12,528 nucleotides of DNA from Ectocarpus siliculosus (taxonomy: Eukaryota; Sar; Phaeophyceae; Ectocarpales; Ectocarpaceae), in the NCBI GenBank assembly GCA_000310025.1, contig FN648676.1, forward strand, positions 16,498 through 29,025. The letters are read 5' to 3'. Positions 1 to 8,060 of this stretch are shown here, piece after piece. Position numbers and translations under genes: made by a program. Position 1 is the first letter of the stretch, and each line of letters opens with the position of its first letter. The notes under the pieces were generated by a model. It was not told the DNA's origin. It made no database searches and saw only the letters and a program-made list of their open reading frames with translations.

Positions 1-126
1 GCAGCAAAAACCAATAGCCACATTCCCGCCCCACGCTCCCGGGGTACAGTTTTCCGGGTAAAGTACTTTGGGTTAGAAAAGAAACCCCCCCTTTCCTTAA
101 AAACGCCCAAGGACACCACAACAGTT

Positions 127-155
127 GGGGGGAGGGGGGGGGGGGGGGGGGGGGG
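127..155 (+). repeat. Poly-G tract
   Basis: Six G (127-132), one A, then 22 G (134-155). It could form a G-quadruplex, but it may equally be an assembly or sequencing artefact at a contig edge. Confidence 0.85.
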
Positions 156-156
156 T

Positions 157-304
157 ACTCATGTTTTGCATGCGTTAGCGGGTAGACCAGTATCCACGCG
201 TCCTCGAGAGGACGGCAGGCGAGAGAGAGCGTAACTCTTACTCTCATGTACTGCATGCCTTAGCTGTCAAATGGACCACTGACCACGCGTCCTCGAGAGG
301 ACGG
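157..304 (+). repeat. Two diverged tandem copies of an 89-bp unit, each with a 16-bp palindrome
   Basis: A 22-base match (194-215 and 283-304) is repeated at a spacing of 89 bp. Inside each copy is the perfect palindrome CGTCCTCGAGAGGACG (199-214 and 288-303). The flanks are also related: ACTCATGTTTTGCATGCGTTAG versus ACTCTCATGTACTGCATGCCTTAG. The function is unknown. Confidence 0.75.
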
Positions 305-710
305 AGCATTGTTCCCACAGGACACAGGACCGATCGAGAGGGGAGTCGTGGTTCACCATTGTGCACGGGATTGTTCGTCGTCGTGTTGTTGTTATTAAGG
401 GTTCTTCCGGCAAGGTGTGGAGTGCCAGGCGGGGTGTGTACCGAGCATGGACGCGTTCCCCATGGTAAAAAGTAAGAGAATGTGAAGCAAAAGCGCCCCT
501 TTACCCAAATAACCATGTTGTGAGACATATACGGAGAAGAGGAAGGAGACGGGGGAAAACACGACACAAGCGCCTATTGGTGAACTTTTTTAGCGCAAAA
601 CATAAAAAAAAGTTAGGGAACGGAAAAAAACACAACAACAGACGCCTTCTTATCACCAACAGTTGTGAGCGAAACAGTTGTGAGCGAAATTTGGTGCATT
701 TGATACATAC

Positions 711-806
711 CTGCGCCCCCGGCACTGCCTACCCCGGCGATGTTGTCGTTGAACCAAGTCACGTCTTGGAAGGACGCCTGCGCGCTCTCCCCGTTGTACA
801 AGGCCC
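711..806 (-). CDS. Beta-helix gene exon 5 (last seen)
   Basis: This exon is 96 nt and phase 1 at both ends, with acceptor ACCGACAG| and donor GGCGCAG|GTATGT. It encodes ALYNGESAQASFQDVTWF followed by NDNIAGVGSAGGA. It ends in GGA again, so a further repeat exon is expected beyond position 1 or in the unresolved left edge. Confidence 0.75.
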
Positions 807-1699
807 CTGTCGGTCCAATGTATAGCGGTAGCAGAAGCAGCAATGAGATGACACGAAAAGGGTGAATCGAGAGGTGTCACTACCGTGCAGCGAGCTGACA
901 ACAAACGGGTGAACAAGAGGCATCACTGCTGTCCGGTGCGCTGACGACAAGAGACGGGTGGACAAGAGCTTCCACTTTCACTGCCGTCCAGCGAGCTCAC
1001 AACAAGCGGGAGAACGAGAGGCATCACTGCTGTCCGCTAAGCTGACGACAAGAGACAATAGACGGGTGAACAAGAACTTTCACTCTCACTGCTGTCCGGT
1101 GAGGTGACAACAAGCGGGAGAACGAGAGGTGTCACTGCTGTCCGGTACGCTTGCAACCAGAAGAAGGTGAATCGAGAGGTGTCACTGCTGTCCAGTGAGC
1201 TGACAACAAGCGGGACAGCAAGAGGTTTCACCGCTCGCAGTCCACTGAGCAAAAAAACGGGAGAACTAAAGTTGCCACTGTCCAGTGATCTACAACAACC
1301 GAGTGCATGGATAGATGCCCCTACACAGCCTAAGGTGCAATCTGTCACTATCTCGAAGCTATCAGCTTTTGGTCGTCTAGCATGCCGGACTGCAACGAAT
1401 AAGTTCACCCAGGACATAATGCAGGCATAAACTTGCAAAAGATCACAAGGAAAATAGAGCGAAGAGGCGCCCGAAAATGAATGAACGAATTATAGTTGGA
1501 GATGTCTTCGCCTGAGTGACGACTATTGTTCGCTGCCCCCTTCGTCTGCTGTACCACAATATTGGATGGAAAAGAAATGAAAGTTGGAGTTTCATCAACA
1601 TATAAATGTTAACATTGACAACAACAACCAGTGTTCAACCAGTGCAGATGTGAGCGGGTGCACTGAGCAGATATCGGAACGCTAATGAACGCGAATACC

Positions 1700-1739
<40 letters not shown>

Positions 1740-4700
1740 CGAGTACACAATCGCCGATGATGTACACGCGCACCTCCACAGCCCCAGTGAGGTACCGGAT
1801 GCGCCGGCTCGACGTTCGTCGAGACCGCGGCATCGGCGAAAGCTGCAGCAGTGCCTGGGAGCCCGGAAGCGTCGTCCAAACTGATACCGGGCTTGAGGGT
1901 TGGGGTTGTTGGCGCCTCGCCGTCCTCGCTCACCACGCTGCAATTCGCGAACTTCGCCGAGTGCTCGAACGTAAGGTAACCGTTGTTGTAGATCGCTGCG
2001 GAGCGTAGACAAAAGACAAAAGTGAGGGATACGACGAAATCCTGCAAGGTAGCTAGCTCACCACAGTAGCAGGAGCAGCAAACACGAGCCAACAAATGCA
2101 CGCCACCTCTAAACGTCGCACGTGTAGCAAACGTGTGTTTTTAGCAGCTCTACTCCATGACCACACCAACAACGTAGAAGACCAAGCTCACTACCAAGCG
2201 GCAGCAAACACCATCCAGTGGATACACGTCATATCTAAAACGTCGGACGTGTAGGAAATGAAATAAATATCACCGAGATCACTGTTCACCATGGAACAGC
2301 TCCACTCCCCGACCACACGAACAAGATTGAGGACAAAGATCTCTGTTGTACCAAGCATCAGCAGCAAAGCACCATCCAGCGGAGATACACCATATCAAAA
2401 CCGTCGAACATGTGACAACCAAAAATAAAAAATCACGGGTTCCAGCCAGATCGTTAGTAACCATCACCCCGCCTCAATGCTCAGGACAACAACCAAAAGG
2501 AAAAGAAAGAAAAAAAGCTCACCCCCTCCCCGCTTGCCCGCAACCACGGAGCTCCCCATGAAGATAACCGGGGCCCCGAAGGTCAAGCTCGCCCCGAGCT
2601 CGATCTTGAAAGTTCCTCCGTGCGATTGCTGTTCGGGTGTTGGTTTGGATTGTCGGGGTGTGAACGCGTTTTGTCCGTGGTAGGGTTGTGGCGAAGTGTG
2701 TTGGCTTCAGAATGCCTCACACGAGGCCGAGGAGGAGGCAGCAAGCATGCTGCGTCAGAGAAGACAGGCCGGATATGCCTCTCATGTCACGTGGTGGTTG
2801 TTCGGTGCTACCGATGGGTGATCTGATGTTGTCGAACGTTGACGCAACGCCGTCGTTTATGCATGATGTATTTTTCTTTTTTATCTCACCGATATATTAG
2901 AAACTTTACATGCAATCACTGGCAGACTATCCGTTCAAGACAATAAATACCACTGCCGTCGAAAGAGGGGGAGCGTTGGATTTCTTACCCGTCGGTGGCT
3001 AACAAGGACTGTTTCTCGAGCCGTTCTCATCCCCGTTGTCATTTTACTTCTTTCGTTTTCGCCGGCACAAAACGCCGTGGCCGACACGACGCCGGTGGCC
3101 AATCAACGCGCAAGGTGTTCTAAAAAACGAACTCGTCGCAGCAGGACCGCCTTATCAACTTGATGAGGATATGGAGCAGGGAGGGGGTACGCAGACCCTA
3201 CCCCCAACCCAACCCCCCCGATCGCACGCTTATGTCCAACATGTTTTACCGCATACCCTACACCCTACGTATCCCGAAACCTATCTTCCGCCATTGCATG
3301 CTTTCTCCAACATGTTTACATAATACAAAAAAAACTGCCAAGGCTACTGGGTCGAAGCCTCGTACCTGTGGGCTCGTGCCGACGAAGGCGACGGTTCCCT
3401 GGTATTCGTCCGAGGAGAGGTTCAAGAAAAAGTCCGCACCGTCCTTGATGCTGAATCGAAGATTCTCGAAGGTCAGGCTCGCCAACTCCGAGGACACGAG
3501 AAACGCGTACGGTCCGGACACGATAACAGCTCGCGGCTGATTGGGTGAGGAAAACACAGGGGGCGACGACGCGATGGTGATTGGCTGGACGGATTAGTGG
3601 ATGCTACGTACGAAGCTGGATTCAATGTCACGAATCATTCTTGGCCTCTGTGGACGGGTAGAGTGCAGGGTTGCAAAAGTAGTCGGCGCTTCGGCGCTGC
3701 GCCGAATATCGCTCAAAAACGGCGCTTGCGCCGAAAAAAGTTTAGGTTCTAGCGTCGATTCGGCGCAAAGCCGCCGACGCAACTTTTGCCGGCCGCCGAA
3801 GAAAAGCAGAAATCTTGCCGTACTTTCGGCTCAAAAAAACTGAGGGGCCCCCGCAAAAATTCAAAATTTCCACCATCCAGCAGCCATCACCCCTACCAGA
3901 CCGTAACAGACAGACCAGACTACCGCTGCCTTGGGGTCTTGTGTCTTGGATTGCTACTGCTGGTTACTTGCTGCCCTGGAGGATAGATATTATATGTGGC
4001 GCGTGCACATGCAATGTGCACATGCAGCCGTAGCCGGTAGCCTCGAGTTTGGGAAGGAAGCGTGGTGTTGCATAGCACAACAGGGGTTTTCCATCGTTCG
4101 CGTCAATATTAATAAAAAAGTAGGAATTATCTCTTGGCTTTAAAAATGTTTTAGTGTGCTAATTTGCTTCTGCAAACAAACATAAAAATGTTTAGGTTCA
4201 AGGTCTTACGCGTTTCTATGTTTTTTCACATTGAAATGTCAGCTGTCAGCTGGTAGGGCTTTTGGGTCGAATATGCCGACACGTACCGACCGGTGCCTAC
4301 CTACGATAGTAGCGAACTTAGCAACAATTATCGAAGTAGACAACACTAACTACTCTAGAGTAAAGGAAATGAGGTTCACGACATGACTCGGAAAGCACTT
4401 CAAAATTAGTGCCAGAAAGTGCCGAAATGACGCATACTACCCTAACATTTTTCGATCGGCGCTAACGCGCCGAACGAACCTGACCTACTTTTGCAACCCT
4501 GGTAGAATGGGAGGTATCCTGACGGTTTCGTATAGCTGGCATGTACATGTGTACATCCATCCGAGACTGGCAGAGTGGGAGGGTATCCTGACGGTTGTAT
4601 AACCTGGGAGGGTACTGCTGCTGTAGGCGGTTGTCGATTCCAGGTAGGATAACGGGGCAGTATTTAGTATACCAACGCTGACGACAAAAAAAACGGGTAA

Positions 4701-5865
4701 AAAGGCAGGCGTGCCTCGTGCCATATGCACATCACACATGCATAAAAACCCTCCACGCTCGCGTGAAAACAGCTGTAAGTACATACAATATACAACAGGC
4801 ACAGTACGTTGGATTATATAACAAAAAATATATATACAGCCGTCGTCTAACCACAGCAGTACGATCATTTACACAACGACATTGCCATGCCTGGAAAAGG
4901 TTACTTTGTAGGTGCATGCGCTTGTATCAAGGCACTGCTGCCAAGGTGGCAAGCGTGAGCGGTCCCAGGCCTGATGATATCTATCCTACGTAGCATTGTT
5001 TGGCGGCTTGTTGGCAAGAGCAGCCGAACACACTGCTACAAGCTGCATGCATCTCTGCAAGGTGCAGTACTGCTGTTTGTTGCCTTTTCGAGAAAACAAA
5101 AAGACTACCCGTTCGAGCGTGTACAGCAGCAGTCGCTACAAGAGAGAGAGAGAGACAGAAACAATATACGGTAAAGCATAAAACGGTAAAAGATGGTTGT
5201 ACTACTCTGTACAAGTACACAGAATAGAAACACGTAGACCTTCTCAGATAGACTCGCCGGCAAACAACACGGAGCGGACATGTGTGCTTGCTTTCTTCGA
5301 AAAGCGGAAAAAAAAAAAAAATATATATATATCGAAAACTGAGAGGACGCTCGCTCGCTGTTTGGGACCGCGGAGAGAAGTTCGCGTCGGGTGTGGACAC
5401 CGATGACCATGTTTTTGTTGCTGTAGAAAAGGGAAAGACATATGTAGGTGTTGCATACGAACACACGCACACAGCTCTCCCGCATGGATAGGAGCGGCGG
5501 CGCCTCCCAAGCGCATGCAAATTATGTGTATGTCGAAGGGTAGATCTTGTGAATAGAACACCAAGAACAATAGAGCAGCCAGACACCCTTCTTGTACAAA
5601 AAATAAAGGCCTAATAACAGCGAACTACTGCAGTATTGACTGGTACGACAACACCCATACACGCGCGTCATACACTCACCAGCTTGCAGGCGATGTTCTC
5701 GAGAACGATCACGTGCGTGTCGTCTTGCATTGGCGTGGGCAGACTCAGGAAGTCTTTGCAGCTGCTAACGTAGTAGGAGATTCCGAACACTCCATGGCTC
5801 CACAGACTCAACGCACAGCAGCAGCACAGGAAAATCGACGAGAGACGTCTCCCAACCATCACCAT
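711..5865 (-). CDS. Secreted Pmp-like beta-helix repeat protein, five exons, 3' end missing
   Basis: This is a split gene read on the minus strand. Joined coding exons are 5680-5865, 3366-3536, 2523-2628, 1774-1995 and 711-806; every junction is GT-AG and all phases agree (0, 0, 1, 1, then an open phase-1 end). The protein so far is about 260 residues. It starts with a signal peptide (residues 1 to about 28, core SIFLCCCCALSL), so it should enter the secretory route. Joined exons create GGAIYNNGYLTFE and GGALYNGESAQASF, and the last exon has a WFNDN (FxxN-type) motif. GGA[IL] plus FxxN repeats are the hallmark of polymorphic-outer-membrane-protein-like right-handed beta-helices, which also occur in brown algae. 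A surface or extracellular adhesive role is inference; no catalytic residues are seen. No stop codon or next exon was found in 1-710, so the gene continues beyond the window. The family call is fairly sure, the function is not. Confidence 0.75.
861..1292 (+). repeat. Degenerate minisatellite, basic period 46 bp
   Basis: A motif like TCACTGCTGTCCGGTGAGCT, followed by GACAACAAGCGGGTGAACAAGAG, recurs at about 877, 923, 978, 1024, 1086, 1132, 1182, 1228 and 1275. Four of the steps are 46 bp; others are 50-62 bp because of small insertions. It lies in intron 4 of the beta-helix gene. It produces spurious open frames on both strands. Confidence 0.85.
1699..1740 (+). repeat. (ACA)n microsatellite
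   Basis: About 14 uninterrupted copies of a CAA/ACA triplet lie about 35 bases past the donor of exon 4, inside intron 4. Reading frames over it give poly-Thr or poly-Cys/Val, which are not real proteins. Confidence 0.95.
1774..1995 (-). CDS. Beta-helix gene exon 4
   Basis: This exon is 222 nt (74 codon equivalents) and phase 1 at both ends, with acceptor CTCCGCAG| and donor GTGGAG|GTGCGC. It reads IYNNGYLTFEHSAKFANCSV, then a more variable, proline- and alanine-rich linker (APTTPTLKPG, GTAAAFADAAVSTNVEPAHP), and ends VPHWGCGG. Together with the next exon it forms CGGALYN. An alternative donor at CATCCG|GTACCT would break the phase, so the later donor is preferred. Confidence 0.78.
2108..2415 (+). 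repeat. Diverged tandem repeat, units of 126 and 160 bp
   Basis: Related starts are seen at 2108 (TCTAAACGTCGCACGTGTAG), 2234 (TCTAAAACGTCGGACGTGTAG minus its last base) and 2394 (TCAAAACCGTCGAACATGTG). The bodies share CTC-ACTCC-CGACCACAC-AACAA, CAGCAAA and CACCATCCAG blocks. The array fills most of intron 3 (1996-2522). Confidence 0.7.
2523..2628 (-). CDS. Beta-helix gene exon 3
   Basis: This exon is 106 nt, with acceptor CCGAACAG| in phase 0 and donor GGGG|GTGAGC in phase 1. It encodes GGTFKIELGASLTFGAPVIF and then MGSSVVAGKRGG. The final G is completed by CG of the next exon to give the repeat signature GGAIYN across the splice. That is strong internal evidence for the junction. Confidence 0.75.
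3183..3205 (+). repeat. Small G/C hairpin
   Basis: GGGGGTA (3183-3189) and TACCCCC (3199-3205) form a 7-bp stem with a 9-base loop, in intron 2 of the beta-helix gene. No role is assigned. Confidence 0.5.
3366..3536 (-). CDS. Beta-helix gene exon 2
   Basis: This exon has 57 codons and is phase 0 at both ends, with acceptor CCAATCAG| and donor CCACAG|GTACGAG. It encodes alternating hydrophobic strands such as AVIVSGPYAFLV, ASLTFENLRFSI and QGTVAFVGTS, the pattern expected for rungs of a parallel beta-helix. Codon third positions are mostly G or C, unlike the surrounding introns. Confidence 0.75.
3658..3665 (+). repeat. Target site duplication, left copy
   Basis: GTAGAGTG lies directly outside the left terminal repeat and matches GTAGAATG at 4502-4509 in 7 of 8 bases. 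Confidence 0.75.
3666..4501. mobile_element. Non-autonomous hAT-type DNA transposon (836 bp)
   Basis: The ends are a perfect 17-bp inverted repeat, CAGGGTTGCAAAAGTAG at 3666-3682 and its complement at 4485-4501. Termini starting CAGGG are typical of hAT elements. Flanking 8-mers GTAGAGTG (3658-3665) and GTAGAATG (4502-4509) differ at one base, and 8-bp target duplications are the hAT rule. Subterminal CGGCGC...GCGCCG hairpins occur twice at the left (3690-3706, 3720-3733) and once at the right (4457-4472). No transposase-like frame is visible inside, so the element would have been moved in trans. It sits in intron 1 of the beta-helix gene. The hAT assignment rests on ends and duplication length only. 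Confidence 0.82.
4502..4509 (+). repeat. Target site duplication, right copy
   Basis: GTAGAATG lies directly outside the right terminal repeat. The A at its sixth base is probably a later mutation, because a nearby related repeat (4573 onward) reads GAGTGGGAGG. Confidence 0.75.
4505..4607 (+). repeat. Pair of 35-bp direct repeats
   Basis: GAATGGGAGGTATCCTGACG plus about 15 more bases (4505-4539) recurs at 4573-4607, where it begins GAGTGGGAGGGTATCCTGACG (last base G included as copy 2 has one extra G). The first copy was the target of the hAT insertion. Confidence 0.75.
5141..5154 (+). repeat. (AG)7 microsatellite
   Basis: Seven AG dinucleotides in intron 1 of the beta-helix gene. Confidence 0.9.
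5308..5332 (+). repeat. A-run followed by (TA)n
   Basis: Fourteen A followed by about five TA units, in intron 1. It could be a remnant of a retroposon tail, but no matching body or target duplication was found. Confidence 0.85.
5680..5865 (-). CDS. Beta-helix gene exon 1: start codon and signal peptide
   Basis: This exon has 62 codons and ends at donor CTG|GTGAGT in phase 0. The start codon at 5865 lies in AAAAAATGG; a second in-frame ATG two codons later is a possible alternative. Residues 1-7 (MVMVGRR) are basic and are followed by a hydrophobic, cysteine-rich core and a likely signal peptidase site after HGVFG. The mature part begins ISYYVSSCKDF and contains THVIVLENIACKL, a beta-strand-like stretch. 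A frameshift-free ORF extends upstream, but only through intergenic-looking sequence without an ATG. Confidence 0.75.
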
Positions 5866-6398
5866 TTTTTGGCGGCGGAACGGCGCTCTCTGCCTCGGCG
5901 CTTCGGGCCTGCCCAAACCCGCACCCGTTCCTCCGTTTGCCTGCAGACGTGCTACTGAGGTGGCTGCTACCTCTCGTCCTGTGTGTTCCTTCGATCTCTC
6001 CAATCAAGGATCAACCCGCTTTTGACAACGTTATGACAGCAGGGTGTGCTGCCTCTCGTGCTGCCGTTGTCACGGGCCTTCTTTCTCTGCGTCTTGCCGT
6101 TCCTATTTCTCGGTTCCAGACGCCAGGTTTCGTTTCCTCCGCCGCCGCACACACAGCAGCAACGCGGGGTTTGGGGTCGACAGAGCTGTGTGCTTGACCT
6201 CTTGCGGGAAAAAACGCACACAGCACCAAGTGAGAGATGGAGGGCAGAGAAGCAAAGATGAATCGAGCTCTTTTTGCTAGCCCTGCTGTCCAATCCATCA
6301 TAATTGTCAGACTTCGCCGTGTCCGTACCCATCACATGGCAATAGTTTTTGCGATCTCCGCAACGAAAAGGCGGAGAAACAACTGGGTCGCATCATCG

Positions 6399-6929
6399 CC
6401 GGATTTGCGACGGATTCGACCAAGAGACAGACCTCTCACCACATCATCACAGAGTTCTCCCTCCATGACGGTCGGATCGTCACCAGAACTTGAAGGCTGT
6501 ACGCACCACACCTGTTGGCGTCTTTGAAGCTAGTGGTGACTGCTGCGGGGTCTGTGTGTGCTGAGAAGTATCAATCCATGTGAGCAATAGTAGAATCCGT
6601 ATGGAGAATCCATCGAGGATTCTATACGATACTGGCTATCGAAGCCAAACTATCGAAGCCAAACTATCGCAACAATCCTCGACGAAGCCAAACTATCGTA
6701 TAGAATCCTCGACGGATTCTCCATACGGATTCTACTATTGCTCACATGGGTTGATATTTCTCAGCACACACAGACTCCACAGCAGTCACCACTAGCTTCA
6801 AAGACGCCTGCAGGTGTGGTGCGTACAGCCTTCAAGTTCTTCTGGTGACGATCCGACCATCATGGAGGGAGAACTCTGTGATGATGTGGTGAGAGGTCTG
6901 TCTCTTGGTCGAATCCGTGGCAAATCCGG
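6399..6929. mobile_element. Fold-back / long-terminal-inverted-repeat element
   Basis: The left arm (6399-6631, beginning CCGGATTTGCGACGGATTCG) is the reverse complement of the right arm (6694-6929, ending CGAATCCGTGGCAAATCCGG). By eye there are about nine mismatches and one 3-base gap over some 233 bases, so the arms are roughly 96% identical. The 62-base loop repeats CGAAGCCAAACTAT. No transposase frame fits inside and no clear target duplication is visible at the ends. It may be a fold-back transposon, a Mutator-like MITE with long ends, or a simple inverted duplication. Confidence 0.7.
6632..6693 (+). repeat. Loop of the fold-back element with short tandem repeats
   Basis: CGAAGCCAAACTATCG occurs twice in tandem, and GACGAAGCCAAACTATCG follows after a short spacer that runs over into the right arm. 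It separates the two inverted arms. Confidence 0.7.
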
Positions 6930-7436
6930 GGGGGTGGGGGTATGCCAGTCCCAAAAAAATCCGTCGGGCCAACTTTCGGTAGTCAGCCTGAGCCTCGACC
7001 CCATTTTGACGTTTCTTATCTCCGGGCCGGTCCTGCTGTGTCTACACGTAGCACTGCATCACCAATAATATCTTCTTTCTTTCCAGCACTTGCTTCTGCC
7101 TTCACGCTAAGGATAGTACCTGACAGGTGTATGCATACATATATATGCTTCCAAACCGTGTTTCCTAACGGGTCCGCCCTTTGTTGCCTTCAAGCATGTA
7201 TTTGCATACGTACAACTCACAAAGGTATAGTGGACGCGTGGACAGGTCTGCCGAGTCTGCCTGTGAATAATATGAACAACGAACAAATTCCGGCCCACAA
7301 GCTTGAATGGTGAGTCATTTGTCAGCAAAACGGGGTTTCGAATCGAACCTACAAGTATTATATAGTACAGATCTACAGCTAGCTCCGGGTCTACCATTTA
7401 CACTGCTTGGCACACGAGAGATTCGTTGCTGGAAGT

Positions 7437-7505
7437 AATGAATTAATTGCAATAATACCCGTTAGAAGAAGAACAAATACCAATTAATCAATTAATACCG
7501 TTGTG
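7437..7505 (+). repeat. AT-rich patch with inverted short motifs
   Basis: ATGAATTAATTGCAATAATA and CAATTAATCAATTAATACCG contain overlapping ATTAAT palindromes in an otherwise mixed-composition region. It could be a relic of an element or a matrix-attachment-like patch. No function is assigned. Confidence 0.35.
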
Positions 7506-7853
7506 AACAGCAAGGTGAGTGTGTTTTCCTCTCTCTACACTTACTCGAACCGCTTGGTGCATCTTCATCGCGCAACTTCTGTCAACCTCCCGCGAATACT
7601 ACGCAAATGAATGTACCCGTCGCAGGGCAAAAGCCTTCACTTTCGATATTGCGCCGCATCCTTACAGCAGCAGTAGGGAGGGAAACCGTCCCTCGCTTGG
7701 TTGGATGTTCCTTCTTGCATCCTCCTCGTAGAACTCAAGAGTGGTCGTCCGCCCACGGGGACACTGTTTTAGAAGGTAAATTTTCTTGCCATTCCCAAAC
7801 GTACCGAGACATTTTCGCCCACACCGCACCGACCACCTCAGCCACTTGTATGT

Positions 7854-7906
7854 TTTGCCGTGGGCATCCGCCCGAAATGGGTGGGTTCGAGCCCAGCTGC
7901 GGCAAA
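7854..7906 (+). other. tRNA-like or SINE-like segment with B-box match
   Basis: GGTTCGAGCCC (7884-7894) fits the Pol III B-box consensus. Seven-base ends TTTGCCG (7854-7860) and CGGCAAA (7900-7906) can pair like an acceptor stem. The total of 53 bases is too short for a tRNA, the T-stem is imperfect and no good A box is seen upstream. It may be a decayed tRNA-derived SINE head or coincidence. Confidence 0.3.
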
Positions 7907-8060
7907 TTGTAGATGATGAAGACGACCACAACAAATCGCCCATGGGGCGGCGGTACGCTCTAATATGAAGTACTTAAACTTCTCTAAGTAGACTATCTAG
8001 GGACAGACGGTCTCTACACTTGCTTACGTAGAACTCGTACATAACGTAGACCTGGTACGT

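Larger units (their letters stand above)
1..710. other. Left-edge intron sequence with low-complexity tract
   Basis: No convincing exon is seen on either strand. The first ~155 bases are rich in homopolymer runs and end in a 22-G run, which looks like a poor-quality read end or a hard-to-sequence spot. The remainder belongs to the unfinished intron 5 of the beta-helix gene. A donor GTATGT lies at its 710 side, but no matching acceptor and coding block could be chosen. Confidence 0.5.
5866..8060. other. Intergenic region between the RRF 3' end and the beta-helix start
   Basis: No exon with convincing splice sites or protein character is seen on either strand in about 2.2 kb. It should contain the promoter and 5' UTR of the beta-helix gene (just above 5865, minus strand) and the 3' UTR of RRF (just below 8061). 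No TATA box or other core promoter signal could be picked with confidence. It holds the fold-back element at 6399-6929, an AT-rich patch (7437-7505) and the tRNA-like segment at 7854-7906. Confidence 0.55.

Noticed and set aside
861-1292. Regular repeats as a possible CRISPR array
   Set aside because: The units are degenerate throughout with no clear constant repeat and unique spacers, and the context is a eukaryotic intron.
1037-1438. 133-codon minus ORF and 108-codon plus ORF
   Set aside because: Both are read through the 46-bp minisatellite, which explains their repeated SS-L-TTSG and PLVVSSLDSSDTS phrases.
1682-2101. Long frames giving poly-Cys, poly-Val or poly-Thr over the ACA repeat
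   Set aside because: They are translations of a microsatellite in intron 4; only the part at 1774-1995 in one minus frame is a real exon.
3601-3843. 80-codon ORF across the left end of the hAT element as a possible transposase piece
   Set aside because: It crosses the element boundary, includes the GC-rich hairpins and has no hAT transposase motif.
4981-5586. Longest uninterrupted ORF (201 codons, minus strand)
   Set aside because: It lies in intron 1, is rich in Cys, Ser, Phe and Tyr, runs over the A-run and (TA)n repeat and shows no domain or codon bias.
6942-7313. 123-codon plus-strand ORF next to the fold-back element
   Set aside because: No recognisable motif, low-bias codon use and no splice-site support; treated as chance.
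7337-7360. T-arm-like GGTTTCGAATCGAACC suggesting a tRNA
   Set aside because: It is a short palindrome; the loop does not start with TTC in the right register and no acceptor stem or D-arm fits around it.
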